The notes under the pieces: model-generated
What the model was told of the DNA's origin: nothing
Seen by the model: the letters and a program-made list of their open reading frames with translations, nothing else
Databases searched by the model: none
NCBI GenBank assembly: GCA_020636225.1
Contig: JACJYI010000004.1
Location: forward strand, 647,164 to 711,163
Length of the DNA stretch: 64,000 bases
DNA from: Lewinellaceae bacterium
GTDB lineage: Bacteria > Bacteroidota > Bacteroidia > Chitinophagales > Saprospiraceae
Direction: 5' to 3'
Program-made: the position numbers and the translations under genes
Shown: one piece after another, positions 45,806 to 54,772 of the stretch
Position numbering within the stretch: position 1 is the stretch's first letter
Layout: each line of letters opens with the position of its first letter

Positions 45806-47067
45806 CCACCAAAATGTTGATTTTAATTCAATTAATCGTGGTCATATTGATTGGCTGCGGGAAGGAGGGTTTACCCGACCCTCCTCCCTGCACCAACTGC
45901 CCCGATACGACAAACCTTGTTGTCTGGCAGCATGATCTGGATACCCTGACTGGAGAAGAATCCCTTTTTGGTGATCCGCTTCTTTACAAGGGGAACCCCA
46001 TCTTCATGATCTTTGACCAATGGGATTGCCAGTTTGGTTCAGCCAACCGGGTGACCTGCCTGGATGCAGAGACTGGCCAAAAGTTATGGGGGTTTGATGT
46101 GGATGATCCATGTACAACGATTGAGAATGGTTATGTATATGAAGATGTTCTCGTTTTGAATTTGTCACAAGAGTTGGCTGGCTATAATCTTATCACACGT
46201 AGTAAAATTTGGTCGGTACCGTTTATCTCTCCAATGCAAGGTTCAAAAGGTTTTACTGGTATAGGTAATAAAGTGTATCTAAGTGTCACATATGGCAGTC
46301 CACCTTTTGAACCTATAGCAGGTCTTATCGAAGTTGATATTGTTTCGGGAAAAAGCAGGGAGTTAATTCGTTACGAAAAGTCTACTTGGAATGCATATCC
46401 TAAGATTCATCCTCCCTCTTTGTGGGTGAATGCTGAGAATGGTGATTCGACTTTGCTGATTGCATTGGGCCTATACGAGGATCCTACAATTCCTAGTAAA
46501 GCAAGACATAGTTTACATTCGTACAATATTAGTTCATCATCGTTTTCGTGGAGTGTAGATTCTCTTGGAATTCCATCTAACAACTTAAAGCGAGTTGAAG
46601 TCAATGACAATAAAGTCTATTTACTTACAGATTACAGAGTTCATTGTTTTAACGTGTTAGATGGTAAGAAACTTTGGGAGACTATCATCCCATGTTGTAC
46701 CCAGTTTGTCTCCATTTTTCTTAATAGCAGAGTACTAGCGGTAGATGGAAAGGTGCTTGTCAATCCTAGTACGGACAATCTTTATTGCCTGGATGCAAAT
46801 ACGGGGGAAATCTTGTGGGAGGTCCCAGAATACACTGCCACTGCCAACCAAGACTTGTTGGAGTATAATGGTGTGATCTATTTGTCCTCCTTTGGATATG
46901 GGATGCTTGTCGGAATTGATTTGGAAACCGGGGAGGTACTCATGAAAGAGACCAGTCCCAATGTGGATCCCAGTTTCTCAGCGCAGAACGTCATCGTCAA
47001 CCCTGAGAAGAACCTACTCTTCGTCAACGACTTCAAGTCCGCCTTCGCCTACCGGCCTGTCCGGTAG
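45802..47067 (+). CDS. PQQ-like beta-propeller lipoprotein
   Basis: 421 aa. Lipoprotein signal with lipobox LIGC (Cys near 19), followed by a Pro/Cys stretch (DPPPCTNCPD). The body is a PQQ/quinoprotein-like propeller: CLDAETGQKLWGFDV, CFNVLDGKKLWETI, CLDANTGEILWEVPE and GIDLETGEVLMK are blade motifs. No PQQ-dehydrogenase residues were identified, so it may be a binding or scaffold propeller. The middle (46.15-46.78 kb) is much more AT-rich than either end. Confidence 0.82.
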   Translation: MTTKMLILIQLIVVILIGCGKEGLPDPPPCTNCPDTTNLVVWQHDLDTLTGEESLFGDPLLYKGNPIFMIFDQWDCQFGSANRVTCLDAETGQKLWGFDVDDPCTTIENGYVYEDVLVLNLSQELAGYNLITRSKIWSVPFISPMQGSKGFTGIGNKVYLSVTYGSPPFEPIAGLIEVDIVSGKSRELIRYEKSTWNAYPKIHPPSLWVNAENGDSTLLIALGLYEDPTIPSKARHSLHSYNISSSSFSWSVDSLGIPSNNLKRVEVNDNKVYLLTDYRVHCFNVLDGKKLWETIIPCCTQFVSIFLNSRVLAVDGKVLVNPSTDNLYCLDANTGEILWEVPEYTATANQDLLEYNGVIYLSSFGYGMLVGIDLETGEVLMKETSPNVDPSFSAQNVIVNPEKNLLFVNDFKSAFAYRPVR

Positions 47068-47231
47068 GCCCGACCACCCGACTTTAGACCACCGGCCTGG
47101 ACCGGCTGGGCGACCATACTGCCGCCAGCCCCCTCCATGCCCGCTACCCGATGCATAGCCCTTGCCGGGGGGGCTGCCCATGGTGGCTCCCCCGGTTCTT
47201 TGGCAGGCTTGCCCACCGGTACGGCTTTACG

Positions 47232-47279
47232 GATATGTCGTAAAAAAATATGTGTTTGTGGCAGATATTGCCACCACAC
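47232..47279. repeat. Palindromic repeat element, right copy
   Basis: GATATGTCGT, an A-run, then TGTGTTTGTGGCA, a GATAT centre and TGCCACCACAC. It matches the left copy at 41151-41197 over about 48 bp in the same direction. The arms here are imperfect. Region 47068-47231 holds no gene. Confidence 0.75.
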
Positions 47280-47364
47280 CCTGGTCATCTTGCCTGAACT
47301 TTGAGCTACTCCCCAAAAACGGAGCCACCAGTTAAGGTGAAAGTACCTAACTTAACAGTGGCAT

Positions 47365-47658
47365 ATGAAACGTACAAGACGAAAGTTTACAGCGGCCTTC
47401 AAGGCCCAGGTAGCCCTAGCTGCCTTGAGAGAACGGGAGAGCCTGTCAGATCTGGCTGCCCGATATGATATCCATCCCAATCTGATCACCAAGTGGAAGC
47501 AGGAATTCCAAGCCAATGCAGAAAAGGTCTTCGAGAAAGGAGGTGGTGATACCGGTGATCCAAAGGTTGATATCGAAAAGTTGTACGCCAAGATCGGGCA
47601 GCTGGAGATGGATCGTGACTTTCTAAAAAAAAGCTTGCGCAAAACCGGTCTGATGTAG
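47365..47658 (+). CDS. IS3-family transposase orfA
   Basis: 97 aa. The helix-turn-helix (FKAQVALAALRERES, then LAARYDIHPNLITKWKQEF) binds the IS ends, and a leucine-zipper-like helix follows (VDIEKLYAKIGQLEMDRDFL). Near its end lies the frameshift heptamer A-AAA-AAA at 47625-47631; slipping by -1 there joins it to orfB. Confidence 0.93.
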   Translation: MKRTRRKFTAAFKAQVALAALRERESLSDLAARYDIHPNLITKWKQEFQANAEKVFEKGGGDTGDPKVDIEKLYAKIGQLEMDRDFLKKSLRKTGLM

Positions 47659-47669
47659 ATCGTAAGGCT

Positions 47670-48479
47670 ATGGTGGAATCAAAGTCAAAAATGAGTATCC
47701 GTCGCCAATGCGATCTACTGGGAGTCAACAGGAATCGGTTGAACACACCAAAGCGCAAGGAAAGTGTTGAGAACCTGTCGATCATGCGAATACTGGATGA
47801 ACGGTACCTGAACAAGCCTTCACACGGAATCCTGCGCATGCAGGACCACCTGAAGGATGAAGGATATCTGGTCAACGAGAAACGGATCAGACGATTGATG
47901 AGGAAGATGGGGTTGATGGCGATCTATCCCAAGCCCAACTTGAGTCGTCGAGGCCATATCAAGTATGTCCATCCCTATTTGATACGCGGAATGGAAGTGA
48001 ACAGGCCAAATCAGGTATGGGCAATTGACATCACCTACATCCCCATGGCAAAAGGCTTTCAGTATCTGACGGCTATCATTGACCTATACAGTCGATATGT
48101 GGTTGGCTGGGATCTGAGTAACAGTCTGGACGCTGAAAGCAGCCATAGAGTTCTCAGACAAGCGATAGCCAAATATGGGAAGCCAGAGATCGTGAACTCG
48201 GATCAAGGCAGCCAATTTACCTGCAAAGAATGGGTCGGATACCTGGAGCGCTCAGAAATCCGGATCAGCATGGACGGAAAAGGACGAGCTTTGGACAATG
48301 TCTTTATCGAACGCCTATGGCGGAGTGTGAAGTACGACTATGTGTATCTTCATCCGGCCGAAGATGGACAGGAGCTTTACAAGGGGTTGAAACAGTACTT
48401 CGAAGAGTACAACATGAATTCACATCAAGGAATAGCGCGCCGCAAACCGACAGAACTGTTTTACTCAATAGCAGCTTGA
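47670..48479 (+). CDS. IS3-family transposase orfB (DDE integrase)
   Basis: 269 aa if begun at its own start. The same frame is open from the slippery A8 tract, so the true transposase is the OrfAB fusion. The DDE triad is Asp120 (WAIDITYIP), Asp178 (NSDQGSQF) and Glu214 (VFIERLWRS) with the HTH_21 region before it. The frame is intact. Confidence 0.93.
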   Translation: MVESKSKMSIRRQCDLLGVNRNRLNTPKRKESVENLSIMRILDERYLNKPSHGILRMQDHLKDEGYLVNEKRIRRLMRKMGLMAIYPKPNLSRRGHIKYVHPYLIRGMEVNRPNQVWAIDITYIPMAKGFQYLTAIIDLYSRYVVGWDLSNSLDAESSHRVLRQAIAKYGKPEIVNSDQGSQFTCKEWVGYLERSEIRISMDGKGRALDNVFIERLWRSVKYDYVYLHPAEDGQELYKGLKQYFEEYNMNSHQGIARRKPTELFYSIAA

Positions 48480-48727
48480 TTTATCCACAAAAAATCGAGT
48501 TACTCACAAAAGAAAAAAGAAGCAAAAAAGAAAAATGATGATGATTATGACATTAATTTTATCACCTAAGAATATCTTCTAACTGGCTACTCCAATGGGG
48601 AGTACTTCACTTTACATCGTTTTCCATGGCTCAGGGTTAGAATGACCTGCCCGACCACCGCAGGACCTTCCCGCCGGAGCGGCCAACCGGAACGAACCAA
48701 CCTGTTCACCACAAAAAACCAGATACC

Positions 48728-49216
48728 ATGTTTGCTCGATTCATCTCCCTCACCCTCCTCCTGCTGGCCACCGCGGCCCTGCAGGCCCAGACCCGGCCCT
48801 ATGTGACCCTCCAGGCCGGCTGGCCCGAAGCCGTCACCGCCGGGATCCGCATCCCTACCGGCGATTATACCATCGGCCTGGCCGCCGGAGGCGGCGAGGA
48901 TTGGGCTGCCGCCTCGGTCGACCTGGCCTGGCACTTTGGCGGCGTGAAGAAGGAGGACACTCTCCGGCCCTGGTTCCTGCGCATGCCCCTGATCTTCAAT
49001 CGCTATATCAAGAAGGAGAACGAAGAGCCCAAGACGGCCCTGCGCACGGCCCTGCGTGTCGGCTACGCCTGGTTTCCCAGCCCGCGGTTCGGTCTCAGCC
49101 TGGAAGCCGGTCCGGGTGTACACCTGTACAATGAATTCGAGGATGACAACGACCCTGCCGGCCAGGGTCTCGGCTTCGAACCGGGGGGCTGCCTGACCAT
49201 CTACGTGCGTCTCTGA
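48728..49216 (+). CDS. Small outer-membrane or secreted beta-rich protein
   Basis: 162 aa. Signal peptide ends near AALQAQ (residue 21). Alternating strands (YVTLQAGWPEAVTAGIRI, TIGLAAGG, ASVDLAWHFGG, LRVGYAWF, FGLSLEAGPGVHLY) and a final Leu suggest a small porin-like or outer-membrane barrel. Family not identified. Repeat DNA follows it at once. Confidence 0.75.
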   Translation: MFARFISLTLLLLATAALQAQTRPYVTLQAGWPEAVTAGIRIPTGDYTIGLAAGGGEDWAAASVDLAWHFGGVKKEDTLRPWFLRMPLIFNRYIKKENEEPKTALRTALRVGYAWFPSPRFGLSLEAGPGVHLYNEFEDDNDPAGQGLGFEPGGCLTIYVRL

Positions 49217-49289
49217 CGGGTGGTCCGGGGCCGCCACCGCCCGCGGCCCTGCGACCATCCCTCCACCAGCTCACATCGGAACCGATGAA

Positions 49290-50045
49290 GTGCCAGGTGT
49301 ATCGATGGCCACGAAGAGACCGTGACTTGCCACAAAGACACGAAGATCACGAAGGTGCACCAGGAAATTCTTCTACATGAAAACTCTGTGTGACTCTGTG
49401 ACCTCTGTGGTAATAAAATCCCTTAGTGCACTCCCTCCACTTTTGAAGATTCTCAAACCCTATTGCAGAATTTCCATTCTACCTGAATAGTGCCCTTAGT
49501 GACTTAGTGGAAATCCAATCCAAAATCTCTTTGCGCCTTAAATTTTCCCGCGCCCCCTGCGCCTTTGCGAGCAATTGTTCACGCAAAGGCGCTGCGTCGC
49601 AAAGGAGAGTCTTCCACGAACTGGATACTCTACTTCCACGCCTGACATTTTGCTATTTGTCAGCCAGGTGAGAGTTCGCAGAGAAATCGTGGATTTCTTC
49701 GTGTCCTCCCTCCACTTCAGAACACCCCCAAGCTCTCTAGCAGAATTTTGATTCCACCGCTACAGTGCTCTTAGTGACTAAGTGGTCATTTAATCCAAAA
49801 TCCCTTTGCGCCCAGACGATACTGTCTGGATCCGGACCGCAAGCGTCCGGGCCTTGACTTTCCCGCGCCCCTTGCGCCTTTGCGTGCATAAGAGCTCGCA
49901 GAGAAATCGTGGATTTCTTAGTGGCCTCCCTCCACTTCAGAATACACCCAAGCTCTCAAGCAGAATTTCCATTCCACCGCTACAGTGCTCTTAGTGGCCA
50001 GACGATCCCGCTTTTTGCCCCGAGCACTCGTGGTCCGGGACTTAG
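49290..50045. repeat. Composite intergenic repeat array, inverted orientation
   Basis: The blocks of the 1-900 array occur here reversed: a CCACAAAGACACGAAG block near 49330, CTCTGTGACCTCTGTGG near 49395, CCAAAATCTCTTTGCGCC near 49515 and 49795, and GCGCCCCCTGCGCCTTTGCG near 49550. Two long units follow each other. The hairpin modules CCAGACGATACTGTCTGG, CCGGACCGCAAGCGTCCGG (49809-49852) and a CCCCGAGCACTCG arm (about 50020) are inserted. No gene. Confidence 0.8.
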
Positions 50046-50066
50046 TGGTTTCCCCCCACCCGGACC

Positions 50067-51620
50067 CTACAGCCGGATCTCGTCCTCGTTCTCGTCGAAG
50101 AACACGTACTTGGTGATCGGGAAGTCGCTGTTGCCATAGACCGGGATCCACTTGTAGTAGGAGCCGTACCACTTCCGCTGGGCCTTTCTGAAGCTCTGCT
50201 TGAGGAAGGCCTCGATGAACGGATGCACGTGCAGGCTGACCTTGGCGCGGGCGCGGTTCTGCATGATGAAATCCAGGTCGCGTTCGATGTCCTCGATGAC
50301 CAGGACGGTGGCATTGACGTTGCCGGTGCCGTTGCAGGTGGGGCAGACCTCGCTGGTATCCACTTTCAGCTCGGGGCGCACCCGCTGGCGGGTGATCTGC
50401 ATCAGGCCGAACTTGCTGAGAGGCAGGATGGTGTGCTGGGCGCGGTCGCTGGCCATGAAGCCCTGCATGGCCTGGTAGAGTTCCTTGCGATGCTCGGCAT
50501 TGCGCATATCGATGAAATCGATGATGATGATGCCGCCGATGTCCCGCAGTCGCATCTGGCGGGCGATCTCCTTGGCCGCCTCCATATTGACGCTGAGCAC
50601 GATGTTCTCCTGGCTGGCCGTACCGCCCACCTTCGGACCGGAGTTGACATCCACCACGTGCATGGCCTCGGTGTGTTCGATCACCAGGTAGGCACCACTG
50701 GGCAGGGTGAAGGTCTTGCCAAAGGACGACTTGATCTGGCGGCTGACACCGTAGTGTTCGAAGACCGATCGGCTGCCCTTGTAGTGGGACACGATCTTCA
50801 CATGTTCGGGGGAGATGGTTTCCAGGTACCCCTTGATATGGGTGTACATCTCCTTGTCGTTGGTGGCGATGCGGTTGAACGACCCGTTGAGCAGGTCGCG
50901 AAGGATGGAGGAGGTCTTGTCCAGCTCGCTGAGCAGTTTCACCGGGGCCTTGGCCTTGTGCAGGTTCTTGTGGATCTCCTTCCACTTGTCCACCAGGCCG
51001 GTCATTTCCTCGTGGAGGTCGGCCACCTTCTTGCCTTCCGCGGCCGTGCGCACGATCACGCCGAAGTTCTTGGGGCGGATGCTTTCCACCAGGGTGGCCA
51101 GGCGGCGCTTTTCTTCCTGGGTGCTGACCTTCTTGGAAACGGCGACACCTTCCGAGAAGGGGGTCAGGACCATGTAGCGCCCGGGGATGGTGATCTCACA
51201 GCTGAGGCGTGGTCCCTTGGTGGAGATGGGTTCCTTGAGGATCTGGACCAGCAGTTCGTCCTTCTTGCCCAGCACCTGGTCCACCTTGCCGGTCTTGACG
51301 ATCTCCGGTTCGAGCTCGAACTTGTCGAGCATGGGGGTGTTGTGTGCGCCGGTAATGGATTTCTGGGTGAACTTGCGCAGGGAGCGCAGCTTGGGGCCCA
51401 GGTCGGTGTAGTGCAAAAAGGCCTCTTTCGGGTGGCCGATATCGACAAAGGCGGCATTCAGGCCGGGGATCAGTTTGCGGATCCGGCCGAGAAAGATGTC
51501 GCCAACCGTAAAATTATCGTTGGTCTTCTGGTAATGGAGCTCCATGAGCCGACCATCTTCCAGTATCGCAATCTCCACGACGGTTGGCGTGGAGTGGATA
51601 ACCAGTTCTTTTTCCACCAT
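50067..51620 (-). CDS. rng: Ribonuclease G/E family protein
   Basis: 517 aa from the ATG at 51618-51620 (MVEKELVIHSTPTVVEIAIL). The S1-like RNA-binding region (about 35-125) is followed by an RNase-H-like part and a catalytic DNase I-like domain with metal ligands near Asp323 (VVDVNSG) and Asp368 (IIIIDFIDM). A zinc-link motif CPTCNGTG lies near 425. It processes 16S rRNA 5' ends and other RNAs. No C-terminal scaffold, as usual for RNase G. The HU operon lies upstream on the same strand, a frequent Bacteroidota order. Confidence 0.94.
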   Translation of the reverse strand: MVEKELVIHSTPTVVEIAILEDGRLMELHYQKTNDNFTVGDIFLGRIRKLIPGLNAAFVDIGHPKEAFLHYTDLGPKLRSLRKFTQKSITGAHNTPMLDKFELEPEIVKTGKVDQVLGKKDELLVQILKEPISTKGPRLSCEITIPGRYMVLTPFSEGVAVSKKVSTQEEKRRLATLVESIRPKNFGVIVRTAAEGKKVADLHEEMTGLVDKWKEIHKNLHKAKAPVKLLSELDKTSSILRDLLNGSFNRIATNDKEMYTHIKGYLETISPEHVKIVSHYKGSRSVFEHYGVSRQIKSSFGKTFTLPSGAYLVIEHTEAMHVVDVNSGPKVGGTASQENIVLSVNMEAAKEIARQMRLRDIGGIIIIDFIDMRNAEHRKELYQAMQGFMASDRAQHTILPLSKFGLMQITRQRVRPELKVDTSEVCPTCNGTGNVNATVLVIEDIERDLDFIMQNRARAKVSLHVHPFIEAFLKQSFRKAQRKWYGSYYKWIPVYGNSDFPITKYVFFDENEDEIRL

Positions 51621-51914
51621 GTGATACGGTGAATGAGATACCTGGTCTCGCCTCAGAAGAGCGCCTGAGCAGAGGAAGGGAGTACGGATAGCACAAAAGC
51701 AGGTGGTCTGGAGCACCCGGCGCTGGAAGTCCTGTTCAAGTGATCCGGAGAGATGGACCCATGTCAGGTCCTCCGGATCATCATCAGTCAGTCGACCGAT
51801 CCTGTAAGCCAGCGTTCGGGATTATGCAGCGTGGCATAAAACCGATAGAGAAGATCCGTTCCCCAATCCTGTGCCTGGGGGGCGCATCAGCGCGAACAGG
51901 CACCGGGTGATGAA

Positions 51915-52010
51915 CTATTTGTTCTTCTTCTTGTGACGGTTCTTCCGCAAACGCTTCTTCCGCTTGTGTGTGGCAATCTTGTGCCGCTTTCTTTTTTTAC
52001 CGCAAGGCAT
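51915..52010 (-). CDS. Tiny basic AURKAIP1/COX24-like protein
   Basis: 31 aa (MPCGKKRKRHKIATHKRKKR, then LRKNRHKKKNK). It matches the small AURKAIP1/COX24-domain proteins of Bacteroidota, which resemble mitochondrial ribosomal mS38. A role at the ribosome is likely but not shown here. The gene lies 23 bp after the TPR gene on the same strand. Short length is the only weakness; the sequence is very distinctive. Confidence 0.85.
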   Translation of the reverse strand: MPCGKKRKRHKIATHKRKKRLRKNRHKKKNK

Positions 52011-52033
52011 TCTTACGTGATTTTATCTTGTAC

Positions 52034-52810
52034 TTAATGAATTGTCTCACATTTGGCGGAGGCTTCCTGAGCCTCCTGAACATGTCCCTCAGCCTCTTCT
52101 GCCTGAGCGAGCAAGCACCAGGTATCCCGGTGCTCGGGCCGGAGGATAGCTGCCTGACGCAACCGTTCCACGGCTTTCCCTGTTTGTCCCGTCTTCATGG
52201 CCAGTCGTCCCAGGTGAAAGAGGACAGCTGGCTGGTCCGGGTTGTTCTTGTTCAGATCCACCATCATCAGGATCCCTTTCATGGGATTGTCCTGCGGGGG
52301 CATCTCGGTATACAGCAGGGCCAGGTTCAGCCGGTATTCGACTTCCTCCGGGTCCAGGGAGATGGCCTTTTCATAGGCCGATACGCCATTCTCCAGGCAA
52401 TAGGCGCGGATCTTGTCGTCCTCACTCTGCTGGAGGGCCAGTGAATAGGTATTCCCGGCGATGCTCCAGGCCTCAGGGGTACCTTCCAGTTCGGCGACCT
52501 CCGCGGCATAATGACCGGCGATGGGCGAATAACCGAGCTGGTACCAGGCCGATGAGAGTGCTTTCAGGCTCTCGCTGTCCGGCGCTTCGGGATCCAGCTG
52601 CTGCTCCAGGGCGATGATCTGATTGGCCGGTGGGCCGGTAATCTCCCCGCGCGCCTGGGCGATCAGGGTGTTCACATCGGTCGTGGTCGCGGATGCTGCC
52701 CGGGTCTGCTCCACCTGGTCAAAGGAGGAAGGCTTGGTCCGGAAACCCACATACAGGATGAAAACCGCGAGGCACGCCAGCAACAGTGCCAGAAACTGAG
52801 TTCGTTGCAT
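52034..52810 (-). CDS. TPR protein with N-terminal membrane anchor
   Basis: 258 aa from the ATG at 52808-52810. An N-terminal transmembrane helix (FLALLLACLAVFILYVGF) anchors a TPR domain (AYEKAISLDPEEVEYRLNLALLYTE and AVERLRQAAILRPEHRDTW). The start codon shares one base with the TGA stop of the HU gene, so it is coupled to it. Tetratricopeptide partners here are unknown. Confidence 0.85.
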   Translation of the reverse strand: MQRTQFLALLLACLAVFILYVGFRTKPSSFDQVEQTRAASATTTDVNTLIAQARGEITGPPANQIIALEQQLDPEAPDSESLKALSSAWYQLGYSPIAGHYAAEVAELEGTPEAWSIAGNTYSLALQQSEDDKIRAYCLENGVSAYEKAISLDPEEVEYRLNLALLYTEMPPQDNPMKGILMMVDLNKNNPDQPAVLFHLGRLAMKTGQTGKAVERLRQAAILRPEHRDTWCLLAQAEEAEGHVQEAQEASAKCETIH

Positions 52811-53121
52811 CAATCCTCGTGCTCTTCTTCCGGCAACTCCGTGACGTTGCCTTTCACCTGCTCTACAAATACCTTGGCCGGCTTGAAGGACGGAATGAAA
52901 TGTTCCGGGATCTCAATGGCCATGTTCTTCTTGATATGACGGCCGATCTTTTTCGCCCGTTTCTTGATCACAAAGGAGCCAAAGCCCCTGATATAGACGT
53001 TCTCTCCATCGGAGAGCGATCCTTTCACTTCTTTGAAGAAGGTCTCCAGGGTGACCAGGACATCGACCTTCGGCACACCAGTTTTATCAGCGATGGCATT
53101 CACCAAATCAGCCTTTCTCAT
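52810..53121 (-). CDS. HU/IHF-family DNA-binding protein
   Basis: 103 aa. The fold is seen in MRKADLVNAIADKTGVPKVDV, the core GFGSFVIKKRAKKIGRH and the beta-arm IPEHFIPSFKPAK. The C-terminal tail is acidic (LPEEEHED), longer than in standard HU. It is a nucleoid protein. The TPR gene is coupled behind it. Confidence 0.93.
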   Translation of the reverse strand: MRKADLVNAIADKTGVPKVDVLVTLETFFKEVKGSLSDGENVYIRGFGSFVIKKRAKKIGRHIKKNMAIEIPEHFIPSFKPAKVFVEQVKGNVTELPEEEHED

Positions 53122-53245
53122 TAGGGCGCTGGTTTAGAATCAGTTATGAATTTTTTTCTCCTTGCGGAAAAAGCGAATGCAAAGGTCGCGTTTTTTTTGT
53201 TCACAAGAAAGAGCTTTGGAAAAAAACTTGCGATGAATGGCTGGA

Positions 53246-53274
53246 TTTCAAGCAGATGCGTTTGGCTATCTTTG
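53246..53274 (+). promoter_or_regulatory. Bacteroidota-type promoter of the yicC-gmk-corA genes
   Basis: A perfect -7 box TATCTTTG at 53267-53274, 20 bp before the yicC ATG, with a TTTC at 53246-53249 as a poor -33 match 17 bp upstream. Confidence 0.6.
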
Positions 53275-53294
53275 CAGTTCGACAATCCATCAGC

Positions 53295-54173
53295 ATGCTG
53301 CACTCCATGACCGCATACGGCCGGTCCACTGCCCAGGAAGGCCAGATCAAGTCCGAAGTGGAACTCCGTTCGGTCAACAGCAAGTTCCTCGACCTGCGCA
53401 TCAAGATGCCCCTCATCTTCAAGGACCGGGAGATGGAGATCCGCCAGCTGGTGTCCACCCATGTCGAACGTGGCAAGGTGGAACTGAACATCACCGTTAC
53501 CGGATCCGAGCATACCATCGAAGCACCCTCCATCGATCCCGTCCTCTTTCGCAAGTACGTCCGCGAACTGCAAGCCCTGACCACCGAACTCGGATTGCCA
53601 TCCGGGGATATCGTGTCCCAGGTGCTCCGGATCCCCCAGGTGCTGGTGCCCGCCGAAGGGTCCTCCAGTGAACTGGAATGGCAACTCACCCATCAGGCCC
53701 TCATGGAAGCCTTTACGGCCTTCAGCCACTTCCGGCGGACTGAAGGGGCCGCCCTGGCCTCCGACCTGGTCCTGCGCATCGAAGCCATCCAGGCCCTCAC
53801 CGAACAACTGACCCCGCTCGAGGAGGATCGCCTCACCAAGACCCGGACCCGCATCCGGCAGAACCTGGCCGACTTCCTGGAGAACGAGCAGGTGGACGAG
53901 AATCGCTTCGAACAGGAGATCCTCTTCTACCTGGAAAAGATGGATATCCATGAGGAAAAGGTGCGCCTGGCCCAGCACTGCGTCTATTTCCTCCAGGAGA
54001 TCGAGGCGGATGACCGCGAGAAAGGCAGGAAACTGAACTTCATCAGCCAGGAGATCGGCCGGGAGATCAACACCCTCGGGGCAAAAGCCTATGATTCCGG
54101 GATCCAGCAGATCGTCATCCTGATGAAGAACGAATTGGAAAAGATCAAAGAACAACTGGCCAATATCCTATGA
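53295..54173 (+). CDS. yicC: YicC-family endoribonuclease
   Basis: 292 aa from the ATG at 53295 (MLHSMTAYGRS), the exact opening of YicC. Family features: VELRSVNSKFLDLRIKMP at the start and RKLNFISQEIGREINTLGAK at the C-terminus, which are strongly conserved. YicC cleaves RNA (rpoH-type targets). It overlaps gmk by 4 bp. Confidence 0.95.
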   Translation: MLHSMTAYGRSTAQEGQIKSEVELRSVNSKFLDLRIKMPLIFKDREMEIRQLVSTHVERGKVELNITVTGSEHTIEAPSIDPVLFRKYVRELQALTTELGLPSGDIVSQVLRIPQVLVPAEGSSSELEWQLTHQALMEAFTAFSHFRRTEGAALASDLVLRIEAIQALTEQLTPLEEDRLTKTRTRIRQNLADFLENEQVDENRFEQEILFYLEKMDIHEEKVRLAQHCVYFLQEIEADDREKGRKLNFISQEIGREINTLGAKAYDSGIQQIVILMKNELEKIKEQLANIL

Positions 54174-54754
54174 CGTCAACCGGGAAGCTGCTCATCGTCA
54201 CAGCACCATCAGGGGCGGGAAAGACGACCATCGTGCGTCATCTCCTCTCCACCTTTCCCCAACTGCAGTTTTCGGTATCGGCCACCAATCGGGAGCGCCG
54301 GCCCATGGAGATCAATGGTCGGGACTACTATTTCATCGCCACCCCGCGGTTTCGCGAGCTGGTGGACAACGGGGCCTTCCTGGAGTGGGAAGAGGTCTAC
54401 ACCGACCAATATTACGGGACCCTGCGCAGTGAGGTCGACCGGATCCTGAAGGCGGGCAGGGCCGTGATCTTCGATATCGATGTCAGGGGAGCCCTCAACC
54501 TCAAGAAGACCTATGGCGACAAGGCCCTGGCCATCTTTATCCAGCCGCCTTCGCTGGAAACCCTCATCGAGCGACTGAACCGGCGGAAGACGGAAGATCC
54601 CGGCAGCCTGAAGAAGCGGATCGAACGCGCCACCGAGGAATTGACCTTCAAGGATCATTTCGACCGGACGGTGGTCAATGACGACCTGCCACAGGCCCTG
54701 GCCGAGACGGATGCGATGGTCCGTGAATTCCTCTCCGATCCACGGTCCAACTGA
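54170..54754 (+). CDS. gmk: Guanylate kinase
   Basis: 194 aa. P-loop APSGAGKTT (12-20), the GMP-binding SATNRERRPMEINGRDYYF, and FDIDVRGALNLKK. Converts GMP to GDP in purine nucleotide synthesis. The start overlaps yicC by 4 bp. Confidence 0.96.
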   Translation: MTSTGKLLIVTAPSGAGKTTIVRHLLSTFPQLQFSVSATNRERRPMEINGRDYYFIATPRFRELVDNGAFLEWEEVYTDQYYGTLRSEVDRILKAGRAVIFDIDVRGALNLKKTYGDKALAIFIQPPSLETLIERLNRRKTEDPGSLKKRIERATEELTFKDHFDRTVVNDDLPQALAETDAMVREFLSDPRSN

Positions 54755-54772
54755 CCCTGAATATCCGTCATT

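Larger units (their letters stand above)
47295..48616 (+). mobile_element. IS3-family insertion sequence
   Basis: About 1.32 kb with imperfect terminal inverted repeats: the left end reads TGAACTTTGAGCTACTCCCC and the right end, reversed, TGTAAAGTGAAGTACTCCCC, with further matching CCAGTTA inside. It carries orfA and orfB in the -1 relation typical of IS3. No clear target duplication was seen. Ends are uncertain by a few bases. Confidence 0.8.
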
